A DNA stretch of 64,000 bases, from positions 124,001-188,000 of the forward strand of contig NZ_JAFIDJ010000002.1 in NCBI RefSeq assembly GCF_017051705.1. Direction: 5' to 3'. A model generated the notes under the pieces. It was given only the letters and a program-made list of their open reading frames with translations. It was not told where the DNA came from and did no database searches. Made by a program: the position numbers and the translations under genes. Of the stretch, positions 10,740 through 19,658 are shown piece after piece (within the stretch, counting starts at the first letter, position 1; every line of letters begins with the position of its first letter). Source of the stretch: Algoriphagus lutimaris. Its GTDB lineage: Bacteria > Bacteroidota > Bacteroidia > Cytophagales > Cyclobacteriaceae.

Positions 10740-10967
10740 TATAGTTGGTTTTTTTAAGTTTCTAATTTGAACGAGTACCCCAGGAAAATCTCTACATTTC
10801 ACCTATCCCGGATGTAACACATTTTTTATTTAGCAAATCCAACTCCAAGTATATTTTCAAGTCATTATGACCGATAAATATCCTTTTTATTCAAAAATTC
10901 GGATTTTTTGGCAGTAAAATAGGCTAGGTAAATAAAAATGAAGGACAAGTTACCAGCGCCTTATAAA

Positions 10968-12437
10968 CTACTTTTGCTCCTTGGCCACGGTCATGTCTCC
11001 AATATCAATTGCTAAGCTAGGATATTCTTCCTCCAATCGACTAACTAACTCCTTGCTCACTTTTGTATTCCACACGTACACACTTTGAAGGCTTTTGATT
11101 TGGGCAAGCAAATTCAGTGTAGAATCCCCTATAGATGTATTATAAAGATTGACAGTTTCTAAGTTCTTCAACCCCCCTAATGCAGATGCACCTTGATCAG
11201 TAATTGGATTATTATCCAATAATAATTTTGTTAGATTCTGGAAATCCGAGATGACACTTAAGGATTCATCTTTTACATCAGATTCACCCAAGTCTAGCCA
11301 AGTGATTTGTTCTCCAATCTCTTTTAACGCCTCAATATTTTCACTTTTCAACTTCCCAATGGCTACTACCTCCAAGAAATTATTTTCTTCGGATAGCGTA
11401 GCAATCCTAAACCCTTGCTTCCTCACTTCATTCAAGGTAGCTTCAGGAGCAGCCTCTAACTTCACTTTTTCATAATGAGCCTTTCTTCGCGTAGAAAGTC
11501 CATAGGTACTCTCGATCAATTCTTTAATTTCTTTTGGAATCACTTCATCTGTCACACTTAACTTTTGATCAATTCCACTTTCTATCCAATACTTCAATAA
11601 GGTTATTTCTCCATAAGAAAGCCCTGCTCCTTTTGGTGGCATAAACTTTTTACTTTCAGGATTCAAGGTCACCCGCTGATACAATTCACTAGTGGACAAA
11701 GAGCCCTCCTCAATCGCAGGACCAGTCTCTCCCCCTTCTTTCAAATCCTCTAATGTCATAATGCTCAGTCCTCCCTTTTTTGATTCTCCCTGATGGCATG
11801 AGGCACATTTTTGAATTAAAGCTGGCTGGATAATATGTTCGAATACCAAAGTGGAATCTGCATCCTCTGGAAAGGAATAATTGGCTTCTTCTGATTCGCT
11901 AATGGAGATAAATCCCTGAATGAAGGACGGGGCATAATCAAAAAGGTATCCTTCACCATGTGTGAGATTTCCTCCCAAATGTCCCGTAATGGAAATACAG
12001 ATTGCCAGCATCCCCAAACAAAACCCAAGCTGCTTTTTCTGCTTGTTTATTTCTGAATCAAGAAAATGAATATTCAATCTTTCCTTGAGTGGTATTCCAG
12101 ATGAATCTTTATCAAAAAAGCCTAAGATCAAAAGCAATGAAATTACAGAAATTAAGGCCACCGCAATGCCCATCCATCTGTGCCAGGACAAGGTCCCTTC
12201 TGGATACCCTCCTTCGGTGGCAAGAAAAAACCCAAATAACACTGCCAAAATTGCACTTATGGCACTCAATAGTAGGATCAAAGGAAGCGAAGTCATTAAG
12301 AATCGAAACTTCTTAAAAAGCGACAAAAGAAAGACAGCAACTCCCAGTAGAATAAAACCAATTGGCAGATGCACTATTAATGAATGAAATCGTCCGAAAA
12401 ATAAGGTAGAATCTGATTGCAAAAAGATATTGAACAT
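10968..12437 (-). CDS. DUF2231 membrane protein with cytochrome c and leucine-rich repeat domains
   Basis: 489 residues. Residues 1-180 hold four or five membrane segments of the DUF2231 type (HSLIVHLPIGFILLG at the start). Residues about 200-285 form a planctomycete-type cytochrome c domain with heme motif CASCH at 211-215 and distal KKFMPPKG, where the Met may be the sixth ligand. The last 130 residues hold leucine-rich repeats (LTKLLLDNNPITD, LETVNLYNTSIGD). The cytochrome and LRR parts should face the periplasm. The gene is divergent from the FG-GAP lipoprotein gene (about 100 bp apart) and near the DUF1501/DUF1553 pair, so it probably belongs to the same electron-transfer or degradation system. 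The substrate is unknown. Confidence 0.82.
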   Translation of the reverse strand: MFNIFLQSDSTLFFGRFHSLIVHLPIGFILLGVAVFLLSLFKKFRFLMTSLPLILLLSAISAILAVLFGFFLATEGGYPEGTLSWHRWMGIAVALISVISLLLILGFFDKDSSGIPLKERLNIHFLDSEINKQKKQLGFCLGMLAICISITGHLGGNLTHGEGYLFDYAPSFIQGFISISESEEANYSFPEDADSTLVFEHIIQPALIQKCASCHQGESKKGGLSIMTLEDLKEGGETGPAIEEGSLSTSELYQRVTLNPESKKFMPPKGAGLSYGEITLLKYWIESGIDQKLSVTDEVIPKEIKELIESTYGLSTRRKAHYEKVKLEAAPEATLNEVRKQGFRIATLSEENNFLEVVAIGKLKSENIEALKEIGEQITWLDLGESDVKDESLSVISDFQNLTKLLLDNNPITDQGASALGGLKNLETVNLYNTSIGDSTLNLLAQIKSLQSVYVWNTKVSKELVSRLEEEYPSLAIDIGDMTVAKEQK

Positions 12438-12536
12438 ACATTTAAAATTGACTTATTTAAAGATAACATTTGTACCTTACATTTATGTAATACAAATTCT
12501 TGTAGATCAAATTAAATTAGGATAATCTTCTTGCCA

Positions 12537-14093
12537 ATGATCAATTTTTTCAAATCATTCATTCTTCTCGGCTCTATTTTTTGTTTTTTAAACTCATGCA
12601 ATAAGCCAAAGCAAGAGCTAGCATCGAAGTTGTCAGATGATTTTCTTTGGGAAGACCAAACTGATATCTACTTACCCAACACAGCAGAATGGACGAATCG
12701 AGTGGAAGCCGCAGACCTAAACAAAGATGGTAAAGTAGATCTGATGTTCGCGAACGGGGGAGATTATTCAGAGCCTGGCAAGTTAGAATCTAGTCGTATT
12801 TTTCTCAACCAAGGTCCCAACTCGCCATTTCTTGAAATCACCAAACAAGTTTTTGGCGAAGATAAATTTTATGCCAGAGTGATTAAAGCCAGAGATTTAA
12901 ACCAAGATGGTTTTACGGATTTGTTGGTAGGCAGCACTTTTCAAACCCAAAGTGAATTATACTTAGGACAGCAAAACGGGCAATTTATAAGAGTAACTGA
13001 GACTCATCTTCCCTCTAAAGTAGCTAGTATAGGAGATTTAGAATTTGGGGATGTGGACGCAGATGGGGATCTTGATGTAGTTTTATCAGATTGGGGCCCT
13101 GGCTCCAACATGGATAATGAAGGAGGCAAAACCCTGTTATGGCTCAATGACGGATCTGGAAAATTTGAAGATGTCACAGATTCCCATATGCCGGATCTAT
13201 TAATCCAATTTTCTTGGGATTTGGAATTTTTTGATTTCGATAATGACTTTGACTTAGATATTGCCATATCATGTAAAAGATGTGGTACAAGTCGAGTTTT
13301 TGAAAATGATGGCAAAGGTCATTTCATAGACAAAAGGATGTTGCCTGCATATACCAATAATTATGAATTTGAAATTGCAGACATCAATCAAGATGGATTC
13401 CTGGATTTAGTTACTGTCAACGATGGAGAAATTGTAGATGGTAAATCATGGTCCAGACGTGAGCATGTTTTTCTAAATGATAGTGCTAAGCGATTTCTTG
13501 ATGCTACTTCTTCACTATGGTTAGATCAGGACAACATAGGAGAGGATGATAACAATGTCGTATTTTTGGATTTTGATTCCGATGGCGATCCTGATTTTAT
13601 CCTCAGCTCGCTTACAGGTGAAGACCGCTTGTTGATCAATGACGGAACTGGAAAATTTAAACTTCAACAAAGCATTCTTTCTGGAGATCCCACTCCCCAT
13701 ACTCTTTCCTTGATCTTCGCTGATCTAAACAATGACTATAAAATGGATATCATTATGGGACAAGGAGAAGGAGAAGAATCCATAGAGGAACGCATCTATA
13801 TCGGTAAAAAAGTCCAAGCAGATACCGCTCCGCCTATTATTTCACATATTGAACAAACATCGTCATCGGATGGGACAAGTAAAGTCTATGCTCGTGTATC
13901 GGACAATAAAAGCCCCAGCATGCCCCAAGACTGGAAAGAGGTAGTAGTGGTCTCAGGCTCAAAAAAAATCTCAATGACATGGTACGGAGAATATTTATGG
14001 TTTGCCGACTTGTCAAAATTGGAAACTGAAAACCCCATTGAAATTTGTGCCACTGATGCAGCGGGAAACCAAGCCTGTAGAAAGATCGATTGA
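12537..14093 (+). CDS. FG-GAP/VCBS repeat lipoprotein, seven-bladed propeller
   Basis: 518 residues. Start set at the ATG at 12537 because it leads into a lipoprotein signal with lipobox LNSC (Cys21); the TTG at 12531 only adds two residues. Seven Ca2+-binding loops of the DxNxDG type occur at regular spacing (DLNKDGKVD, DLNQDGFTD, DVDADGDLD, DFDNDFDLD, DINQDGFLD, DFDSDGDPD, DLNNDYKMD), which predicts an integrin-alpha-like seven-bladed propeller. A small C-terminal beta domain of about 90 residues follows. It should be anchored in the envelope. It ends 4 bp from the convergent DUF1501 gene and is divergent from the DUF2231-cytochrome gene; I infer a shared role, perhaps substrate binding. 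Confidence 0.85.
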   Translation: MINFFKSFILLGSIFCFLNSCNKPKQELASKLSDDFLWEDQTDIYLPNTAEWTNRVEAADLNKDGKVDLMFANGGDYSEPGKLESSRIFLNQGPNSPFLEITKQVFGEDKFYARVIKARDLNQDGFTDLLVGSTFQTQSELYLGQQNGQFIRVTETHLPSKVASIGDLEFGDVDADGDLDVVLSDWGPGSNMDNEGGKTLLWLNDGSGKFEDVTDSHMPDLLIQFSWDLEFFDFDNDFDLDIAISCKRCGTSRVFENDGKGHFIDKRMLPAYTNNYEFEIADINQDGFLDLVTVNDGEIVDGKSWSRREHVFLNDSAKRFLDATSSLWLDQDNIGEDDNNVVFLDFDSDGDPDFILSSLTGEDRLLINDGTGKFKLQQSILSGDPTPHTLSLIFADLNNDYKMDIIMGQGEGEESIEERIYIGKKVQADTAPPIISHIEQTSSSDGTSKVYARVSDNKSPSMPQDWKEVVVVSGSKKISMTWYGEYLWFADLSKLETENPIEICATDAAGNQACRKID

Positions 14094-14097
14094 AAAT

Positions 14098-15510
14098 TTA
14101 GCTCAAAATATCCCTGACAACATTTCCTTCCACATCGGTTAATCTGAATCTTCTACCTTGGAATTTATAAGTCAACCGCTCGTGATCCAATCCCATTAAA
14201 TGAAGTAATGTCGCATTTAGATCATGGACATGAACAGGGTTTTCTACCACGTGATATCCAAAATCATCTGTTCTTCCATAAGTCAAACCCTTTTTCACTC
14301 CTGCTCCTGCCAATAGCATGGTATAGGCGTCTGGATGATGATCCCTTCCAAAATTATCCTTTGTCAGCTCTCCTTGCGAAAAACAGGTCCTACCAAATTC
14401 TCCTCCCCAAACCACTAAAGTATCTTCCAATAAACCTCTTTGTTTTAAGTCCATAATTAAGGCGGCACTCGCTTGGTCAACTTCCTTGGCACGCTTCGCA
14501 ATACTTTTAGGCAAATCATTATGATGATCCCAACCTCCATGATACACTTGGATAAATTTCACACCACGCTCCGCTAATCTCCTCGCTAATAAACAATTAC
14601 TGGCAAAAGTACCGGACTTTTTGCTATCCTCTCCATATTGCTCATAAATGTAATCTGGCTCACCTTTGGTATCAACCACTTCTGGAACAGAGGTCTGCAT
14701 TCTAAAGGCCATTTCATATTGAGCCATTTTTGCCTTGATAGATGGGTCTTCCCAAAATTCAAAAGCTCCTTCCTGCATTTTTTTCAAATAATCCAACTGT
14801 TCTCTCCTAACTGATTCAGTTACTCCAGGAGGATTCGTCAAGTATAAAACAGGATCCTTCCCTCCACGAAATCGAACACCTTGATGCTCTGCGGGTAAAA
14901 ATGCGCTGGAATATAACCCTGCAAATCCTCCTTCTAACCCTTCGGTTTTCAAGACAATAAACGCAGGTAAATTCTCATTATCAGATCCTAATCCATAGCT
15001 AATCCAAGATCCAAAAGAAGGCCTGCCAGGAAGTTCAGATCCGGTATTGGTAAACATCTGCGCAGGTTCATGTTGAACAGATGCCGTATGCATGGATTGA
15101 ATTTTACACAACTCATCAGTGATTTTTGACATATTAGGCAACAAATCACTCATCCACATTCCACTTTCTCCATGCTGCTTAAAATTCCATCGCGTCCCCA
15201 CCATGGGAAAAGAATTTTGGGTAGCTGCGGTTCCAGTCAGTCTATCTCCAAATACGCTTGAAGGCAGATTTTCTCCATTCATTTTAACCAACTGTGGCTT
15301 GTAATCAAATAAGTCCAGTTGAGAAGGTGCCCCCGCCATATAGAGGTATATGATTCTTTTAGCTTTTGGGACGAAATGAGGTTTATTTCCAAATGCGAAA
15401 AGAGAAGAAGGGTCCAGTAAGGAAGCGAGTGAAACAGCTCCTATCCCCAAAGATGTTTTAGTCAAAAACTCTCTCCTAGTCAAAGGTAAATGTATATGAT
15501 TATGTCCCAT
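14098..15510 (-). CDS. DUF1501 protein, Tat-exported
   Basis: 470 residues. The N-terminus has a twin-arginine signal, TRREFLTK with Arg12-Arg13, followed by a hydrophobic stretch, so it should cross the inner membrane folded. The rest is the DUF1501 domain, distantly related to the sulfatase/alkaline phosphatase fold, with YMAGAPSQLDLFD, VYHGGWDHH and GGEFGRTCFS. DUF1501 genes are almost always paired with DUF1549/DUF1553 cytochrome genes in Planctomycetota and many Bacteroidota; here that gene ends only 2 bp upstream, so the two form an operon. The reaction is not established; a role in polysaccharide or sulfate-ester breakdown has been suggested for this gene pair. Confidence 0.88.
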   Translation of the reverse strand: MGHNHIHLPLTRREFLTKTSLGIGAVSLASLLDPSSLFAFGNKPHFVPKAKRIIYLYMAGAPSQLDLFDYKPQLVKMNGENLPSSVFGDRLTGTAATQNSFPMVGTRWNFKQHGESGMWMSDLLPNMSKITDELCKIQSMHTASVQHEPAQMFTNTGSELPGRPSFGSWISYGLGSDNENLPAFIVLKTEGLEGGFAGLYSSAFLPAEHQGVRFRGGKDPVLYLTNPPGVTESVRREQLDYLKKMQEGAFEFWEDPSIKAKMAQYEMAFRMQTSVPEVVDTKGEPDYIYEQYGEDSKKSGTFASNCLLARRLAERGVKFIQVYHGGWDHHNDLPKSIAKRAKEVDQASAALIMDLKQRGLLEDTLVVWGGEFGRTCFSQGELTKDNFGRDHHPDAYTMLLAGAGVKKGLTYGRTDDFGYHVVENPVHVHDLNATLLHLMGLDHERLTYKFQGRRFRLTDVEGNVVRDILS

Positions 15511-15512
15511 AG

Positions 15513-18500
15513 TTACCTTTTCATATAAGTTTCATCAAAATTTAAAATCGAATTTGCTACTAAGGTTAATGCAGCAGTTTGCGTCTTGTCAAGGGCTTGA
15601 TCTCTAGGTAATTCTCCTACGGCCAGTAAAGAATCAGCTGACATCGGATTTTCCTGAAAATGCGCATAGGCACTTTCATAATATTCTTTTAGAGTAGCCA
15701 GTAATTTCTCATTCGGAGTAACGCCTGTGGCCAATCGAAAACTTAGTTTAAGCTGATCTTCAATGGCCTCTTCCTCTTTAATTACCCGTTCAGACATGAA
15801 CCTGGAAGCCTCAATAAACTGAGGCCCGTTCAATAAATTAAGCGCTTGAAGGGGAGTATTTGTATTGACCCTTTTCGTAATACAGATCTCCCGGTTTGAT
15901 GCATCGAACGTAATCATGTAAGGCGCTGGAGAAAATCTTCTGGTAAACGTATAGAGGCTTCTTCTATGGAGGTTACTCCCCGTATCTTGTCTGTATTTAT
16001 GTAGCTTAAATGAGAAATCTCCCAATTCCTCCCATAATCCTTCTGGCTGATATGGTTTAACACTCGGCCCACCGATTTTTTTATCTAAAATACCACTGGA
16101 TGCCAATGCATTATCACGGATAAATTCTGCCGGCAGTCTATAACTACTTGACCTGGCGTAATATTTATTTTCAGGATCTGCTTCGTATTTCTCAGGATCT
16201 GCAAAAGAAGATTGCTGATAGGTAGCAGACATCACCATCAATTTTAGCATACTCCTCAAATCCCATCCGCTATCCATAAACTCATACGCCAACCAATCCA
16301 ATAACTCTGGATGAGTAGGTAAGTCTCCTTGAATACCAAAGTCTCCAGAAGTCTTGACAATCCCAGTACCAAAAATCATTTGCCAATATCTATTGATGAT
16401 CACACGGGAAGGCAAAGGATTCTCTGGATTTATGATCCATTTAGCCAACCCCAATCTATTTTGAGGATAATCTTCCGGAAACGGAAGGACATTTTCTGGA
16501 GTACTTGGTAAAACTTTTTCCCCATAATCATTATAAACTCCCCTCTTTAACAAAAAGGTAGGTCTGGGTTCAGGCATATCTTCCATTACCATCACTTCTT
16601 GGGTCGTTTCCAAAATCTCCAATTTCGCTTTTCTTAGGGAGCGAATTTCATTCCTAAGCTCTATGGCTTTTCTTTCCTGTGCCAACAGGTATTCCTTAGA
16701 GGATTCGGAAGACAATGGCCTGGAAGTATCCCCCACTAAACTTGCCATTTCCAAACTAGTAAGTTCCCTGTCAAAAAGTTTTACCTCATCCATGTATCCT
16801 TTATAAATACCAGGATCAAAGGAAAAAAGACGATAGCTTTTTCCTAATCGAAGGGGCAGGGTATCAATTTTGGCAGTGTATTCATCAATGGGTAAAATAC
16901 TACGCGAAAGCTGATCTGAAACAACTTTCATTTGTTGACTCTCCCCTTCTATATAAAGTGTAACACCTGTTGCTTTTCCTGTTCCATCATAGGAAAACCC
17001 TACTTGAGTCCATGCCTCAAATTTCACAGGCTCCTCCGTTTTCACTTCCAGATAATCATCGGGAAGTCTATGAATGAGACGTACAGATAGATGGTTTGTG
17101 GAATCTAAGAACATTTCCCATCCTCGGTAGAATCCCAAAAAATTATTGCTGTTCCCAATGATGTTCTGAATATGCCTTTTCTCATTTCCTTGAGGTTTAA
17201 TCCAAACACTTGCAGAGAATGAATCATATTGATCAAAAAAGCCAACCTTATTCAAACTGACATAATCGTAATCATCATCAAATAATAACCCTTTCCCTTT
17301 CCAGCCATTCACCAATTCTACACCTAGCGTTGCCTCAGCATTTTTATTATTATCAAGGATCAAGATTTCCTCGTATTCTTTTTTCTTTTTTTTGTTAGCC
17401 TTTTTCAGGGAATCAATTTTAGCTTTTTCCTTTGCGGTTTTAGTCTTGTACTCCTCTGCTTCTTCCTCAGCAAATGGGTTCTTTCTTTTCTTTTCCTTTT
17501 TTATCTTTTCAAAAGATTCAAACGAATATGAAGCAATTTCTTTTGGAAGTAACTTATCGGGAGATATTGTCGCCACATAATCCTTGATTTCATTCACTTC
17601 ATATTCATTTAAAGCCTTCTCCTTTTGCAGAATTAATTGATCCAAGGAGTCCAAACTTTGCCGCTGATGTTCCTTAAAAAGCAACAAAGTGGGAGCTCTA
17701 TTCAAATCGGTTGGCCCTAATCCAAACTCGTCTATGCTATTGAAAAATGCAGAAAGCTGAAAAAAATTCTTTTGGCTGATAGGGTCAAATTTGTGGTCAT
17801 GACATCTGGCGCATCCAATTGTCAGCCCCAAAAAAGCAGTACCTGTTGTAGCTGTTCTTTCTGCCACATATTCAACCCTGTATTCTTCTTGAATTGAACC
17901 TGCAGAAGCCTCCATGGGATTGAGCCTATAAAATGCAGTGGCCAACTTATCCTCTGTAGTCCCATTTGGCAGCAAGTCTCCAGCAACTTGCTTAGTAATA
18001 AAGTCACTGATAGGAATATTATTTTTAAAGGCATTAATTACCCAATCCCGATAAGGCCAAACCTCCCTGTAACCGTCAAAGGAAACCCCATGAGAATCGG
18101 CATATCTGGCTATATCTAACCATTCCATGGTCAATCTTTCTGCATGTTCTTGAGAGGCAAGCAGCCGATCCACTACCTTTTCATAAGCACGTTCAGAGTT
18201 GTCATTTAAAAAATCATCAATCTGTTGGATGGTGGGTGGAAGGCCTGTCAAATCCATCGTCACTCTTCTCAAAAGTCTTTCCTTGTCTGCTTGAGGATTA
18301 GGAGAAAGTCCTTGCCTAAGCAATTCAGCTTGAACAAAATAATCAATCTCATTATTCCTTTTCCAGTCTTCTTTAACTTCAGGGACAGCAGGAGACTCCA
18401 CTTTCAAGAAAGACCAATGCTCTTTCCACTCCGCTCCTTGCTCCACCCATTTGGCAATGGTCGCGATTTCGGCTGGAGTAAGAGAGAGATTCGATTCCGG

Positions 18501-18863
18501 AGGAGGCATGACAGTCTCAGGATCTAAACTAATCATCCTGTGGTATACCTCACTACCTCCTAAACTCCCTTTTGAAAATGCCTTATTTCCGGAGGACAAC
18601 TTCATAAACGCATCTTCCTCAATATCCAATCTCAATCCCGCTTTTCGGGATCCTTCGTCTGGTCCATGACAAGCATAGCAACGATCAGCCAAAATTGGTT
18701 TTACATGGAAATTATAATCTATTTTTTCTGGTAAAGTCTCATAAGCCAACTCCACCTCTTCTGGTAATGAAGGCTGACAAGCAAAAACCAAGAGGAGACC
18801 AAACAAAGAAAATATAGGGATATGGGCCGCCAAACGAGACGATGAAAAGCTATTTGGGTTCAT
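15513..18863 (-). CDS. DUF1549/DUF1553 cytochrome lipoprotein with LamG domain
   Basis: 1116 residues. Lipoprotein signal with lipobox VFAC (Cys29), then a planctomycete-type cytochrome c domain with CYACH at 62-66 and MPPPES, DUF1549 (about 170-370) with a second heme-type motif CARCH at 351-355, a Lys/Glu-rich linker (about 450-495), a LamG/concanavalin-like domain (about 510-710, FSASVWIKP to GYMDEVKLFDRE), and DUF1553 (about 780-1060, NRYWQMIFGTGIVKTSGDFG). It is first in an operon with the DUF1501 gene. Likely an envelope redox protein; the LamG domain suggests glycan or protein binding. Substrate and electron partner are unknown. Confidence 0.88.
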   Translation of the reverse strand: MNPNSFSSSRLAAHIPIFSLFGLLLVFACQPSLPEEVELAYETLPEKIDYNFHVKPILADRCYACHGPDEGSRKAGLRLDIEEDAFMKLSSGNKAFSKGSLGGSEVYHRMISLDPETVMPPPESNLSLTPAEIATIAKWVEQGAEWKEHWSFLKVESPAVPEVKEDWKRNNEIDYFVQAELLRQGLSPNPQADKERLLRRVTMDLTGLPPTIQQIDDFLNDNSERAYEKVVDRLLASQEHAERLTMEWLDIARYADSHGVSFDGYREVWPYRDWVINAFKNNIPISDFITKQVAGDLLPNGTTEDKLATAFYRLNPMEASAGSIQEEYRVEYVAERTATTGTAFLGLTIGCARCHDHKFDPISQKNFFQLSAFFNSIDEFGLGPTDLNRAPTLLLFKEHQRQSLDSLDQLILQKEKALNEYEVNEIKDYVATISPDKLLPKEIASYSFESFEKIKKEKKRKNPFAEEEAEEYKTKTAKEKAKIDSLKKANKKKKKEYEEILILDNNKNAEATLGVELVNGWKGKGLLFDDDYDYVSLNKVGFFDQYDSFSASVWIKPQGNEKRHIQNIIGNSNNFLGFYRGWEMFLDSTNHLSVRLIHRLPDDYLEVKTEEPVKFEAWTQVGFSYDGTGKATGVTLYIEGESQQMKVVSDQLSRSILPIDEYTAKIDTLPLRLGKSYRLFSFDPGIYKGYMDEVKLFDRELTSLEMASLVGDTSRPLSSESSKEYLLAQERKAIELRNEIRSLRKAKLEILETTQEVMVMEDMPEPRPTFLLKRGVYNDYGEKVLPSTPENVLPFPEDYPQNRLGLAKWIINPENPLPSRVIINRYWQMIFGTGIVKTSGDFGIQGDLPTHPELLDWLAYEFMDSGWDLRSMLKLMVMSATYQQSSFADPEKYEADPENKYYARSSSYRLPAEFIRDNALASSGILDKKIGGPSVKPYQPEGLWEELGDFSFKLHKYRQDTGSNLHRRSLYTFTRRFSPAPYMITFDASNREICITKRVNTNTPLQALNLLNGPQFIEASRFMSERVIKEEEAIEDQLKLSFRLATGVTPNEKLLATLKEYYESAYAHFQENPMSADSLLAVGELPRDQALDKTQTAALTLVANSILNFDETYMKR

Positions 18864-18972
18864 AAAAAATATTTACATCCAATTTAACAAAATACTCTTA
18901 ATACACTGAGAAATAGATAAATAATTATCTTAAAAAAATGCAATTAAAAGTATAGTGAAAGGTATTAACTCA

Positions 18973-19012
18973 TAAAAAAAGCCCCCAAAAAGTATCTTCC
19001 TTTTTGAGGGCT
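18973..19012 (-). terminator. Intrinsic terminator of the 19037-19540 gene
   Basis: Stem of about 12 bp with one mismatch (GCCCCCAAAAAG with CTTTTTGAGGGC, 7-nt loop) and a long A-run at 18974-18980 that reads as a T-tract on the minus strand. Confidence 0.8.
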
Positions 19013-19036
19013 TTTCATATTTAGAGATTTTATGAA

Positions 19037-19540
19037 TTACTTTCCATCGGACTTCAATAAGATGCTAGCCGGGGGTGCTTTTTTATTTCCCCCATGATCC
19101 GGATGAATAAATGTGTGGAAAAATAAACGAAGAAAATACTTTTCCTGTGTCTGAAAAACATTGCTCATTCCATCTGTAATCAAAAACAAATTTTGCAAAT
19201 CCTGTTCTTCTAACCAATCCTGGTCGAGCGACTTAAACATCCTCTGGTAAGGCACATAAGTACCATCCGATTTTTGTATACTAACCGGATTCACAATTTT
19301 CCCATCTTTAACAGTTGCTTTAGCCATGTAGCATTCACTTTTTCCTTGATTGATTACCGTCATCACAGCCTCATGTTCTCCGTCTGAAACTTCATAAGCC
19401 CCTCTCTCATGAAAAGAAATATAATAGTTGCTATAGCAACCTTGTACCCCTGAAGCAAAAATACTTTCTGCTCCTTGACTTTGCGAAAAGGATTTGAAAG
19501 AAATAAGAATTATTGCCGAAAATAAAATTCTGAATTTCAT
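19037..19540 (-). CDS. Secreted protein of unknown function
   Basis: 167 residues with a Sec signal peptide (hydrophobic core, cut near SFSQ). I do not recognise a family. The mature part is mixed alpha/beta with two Cys residues (in GCYSNYY and ECYMA) that could form a disulfide, and a basic, Pro-rich end. It sits 118 bp downstream of the M19 dipeptidase gene on the same strand, has its own terminator and could be part of that transcript. Length and signal support a real gene. Confidence 0.65.
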   Translation of the reverse strand: MKFRILFSAIILISFKSFSQSQGAESIFASGVQGCYSNYYISFHERGAYEVSDGEHEAVMTVINQGKSECYMAKATVKDGKIVNPVSIQKSDGTYVPYQRMFKSLDQDWLEEQDLQNLFLITDGMSNVFQTQEKYFLRLFFHTFIHPDHGGNKKAPPASILLKSDGK

Positions 19541-19658
19541 AAATAAACTGATTAATAAATTACAGGTTTAAATTGGGTAAAAAAATTTAAAAATCAAGCT
19601 TAAAAAGAAAATTAGCTCCTCCAAAAAGAGAAGCTAAACTTAAACCGATATTAGGCCT

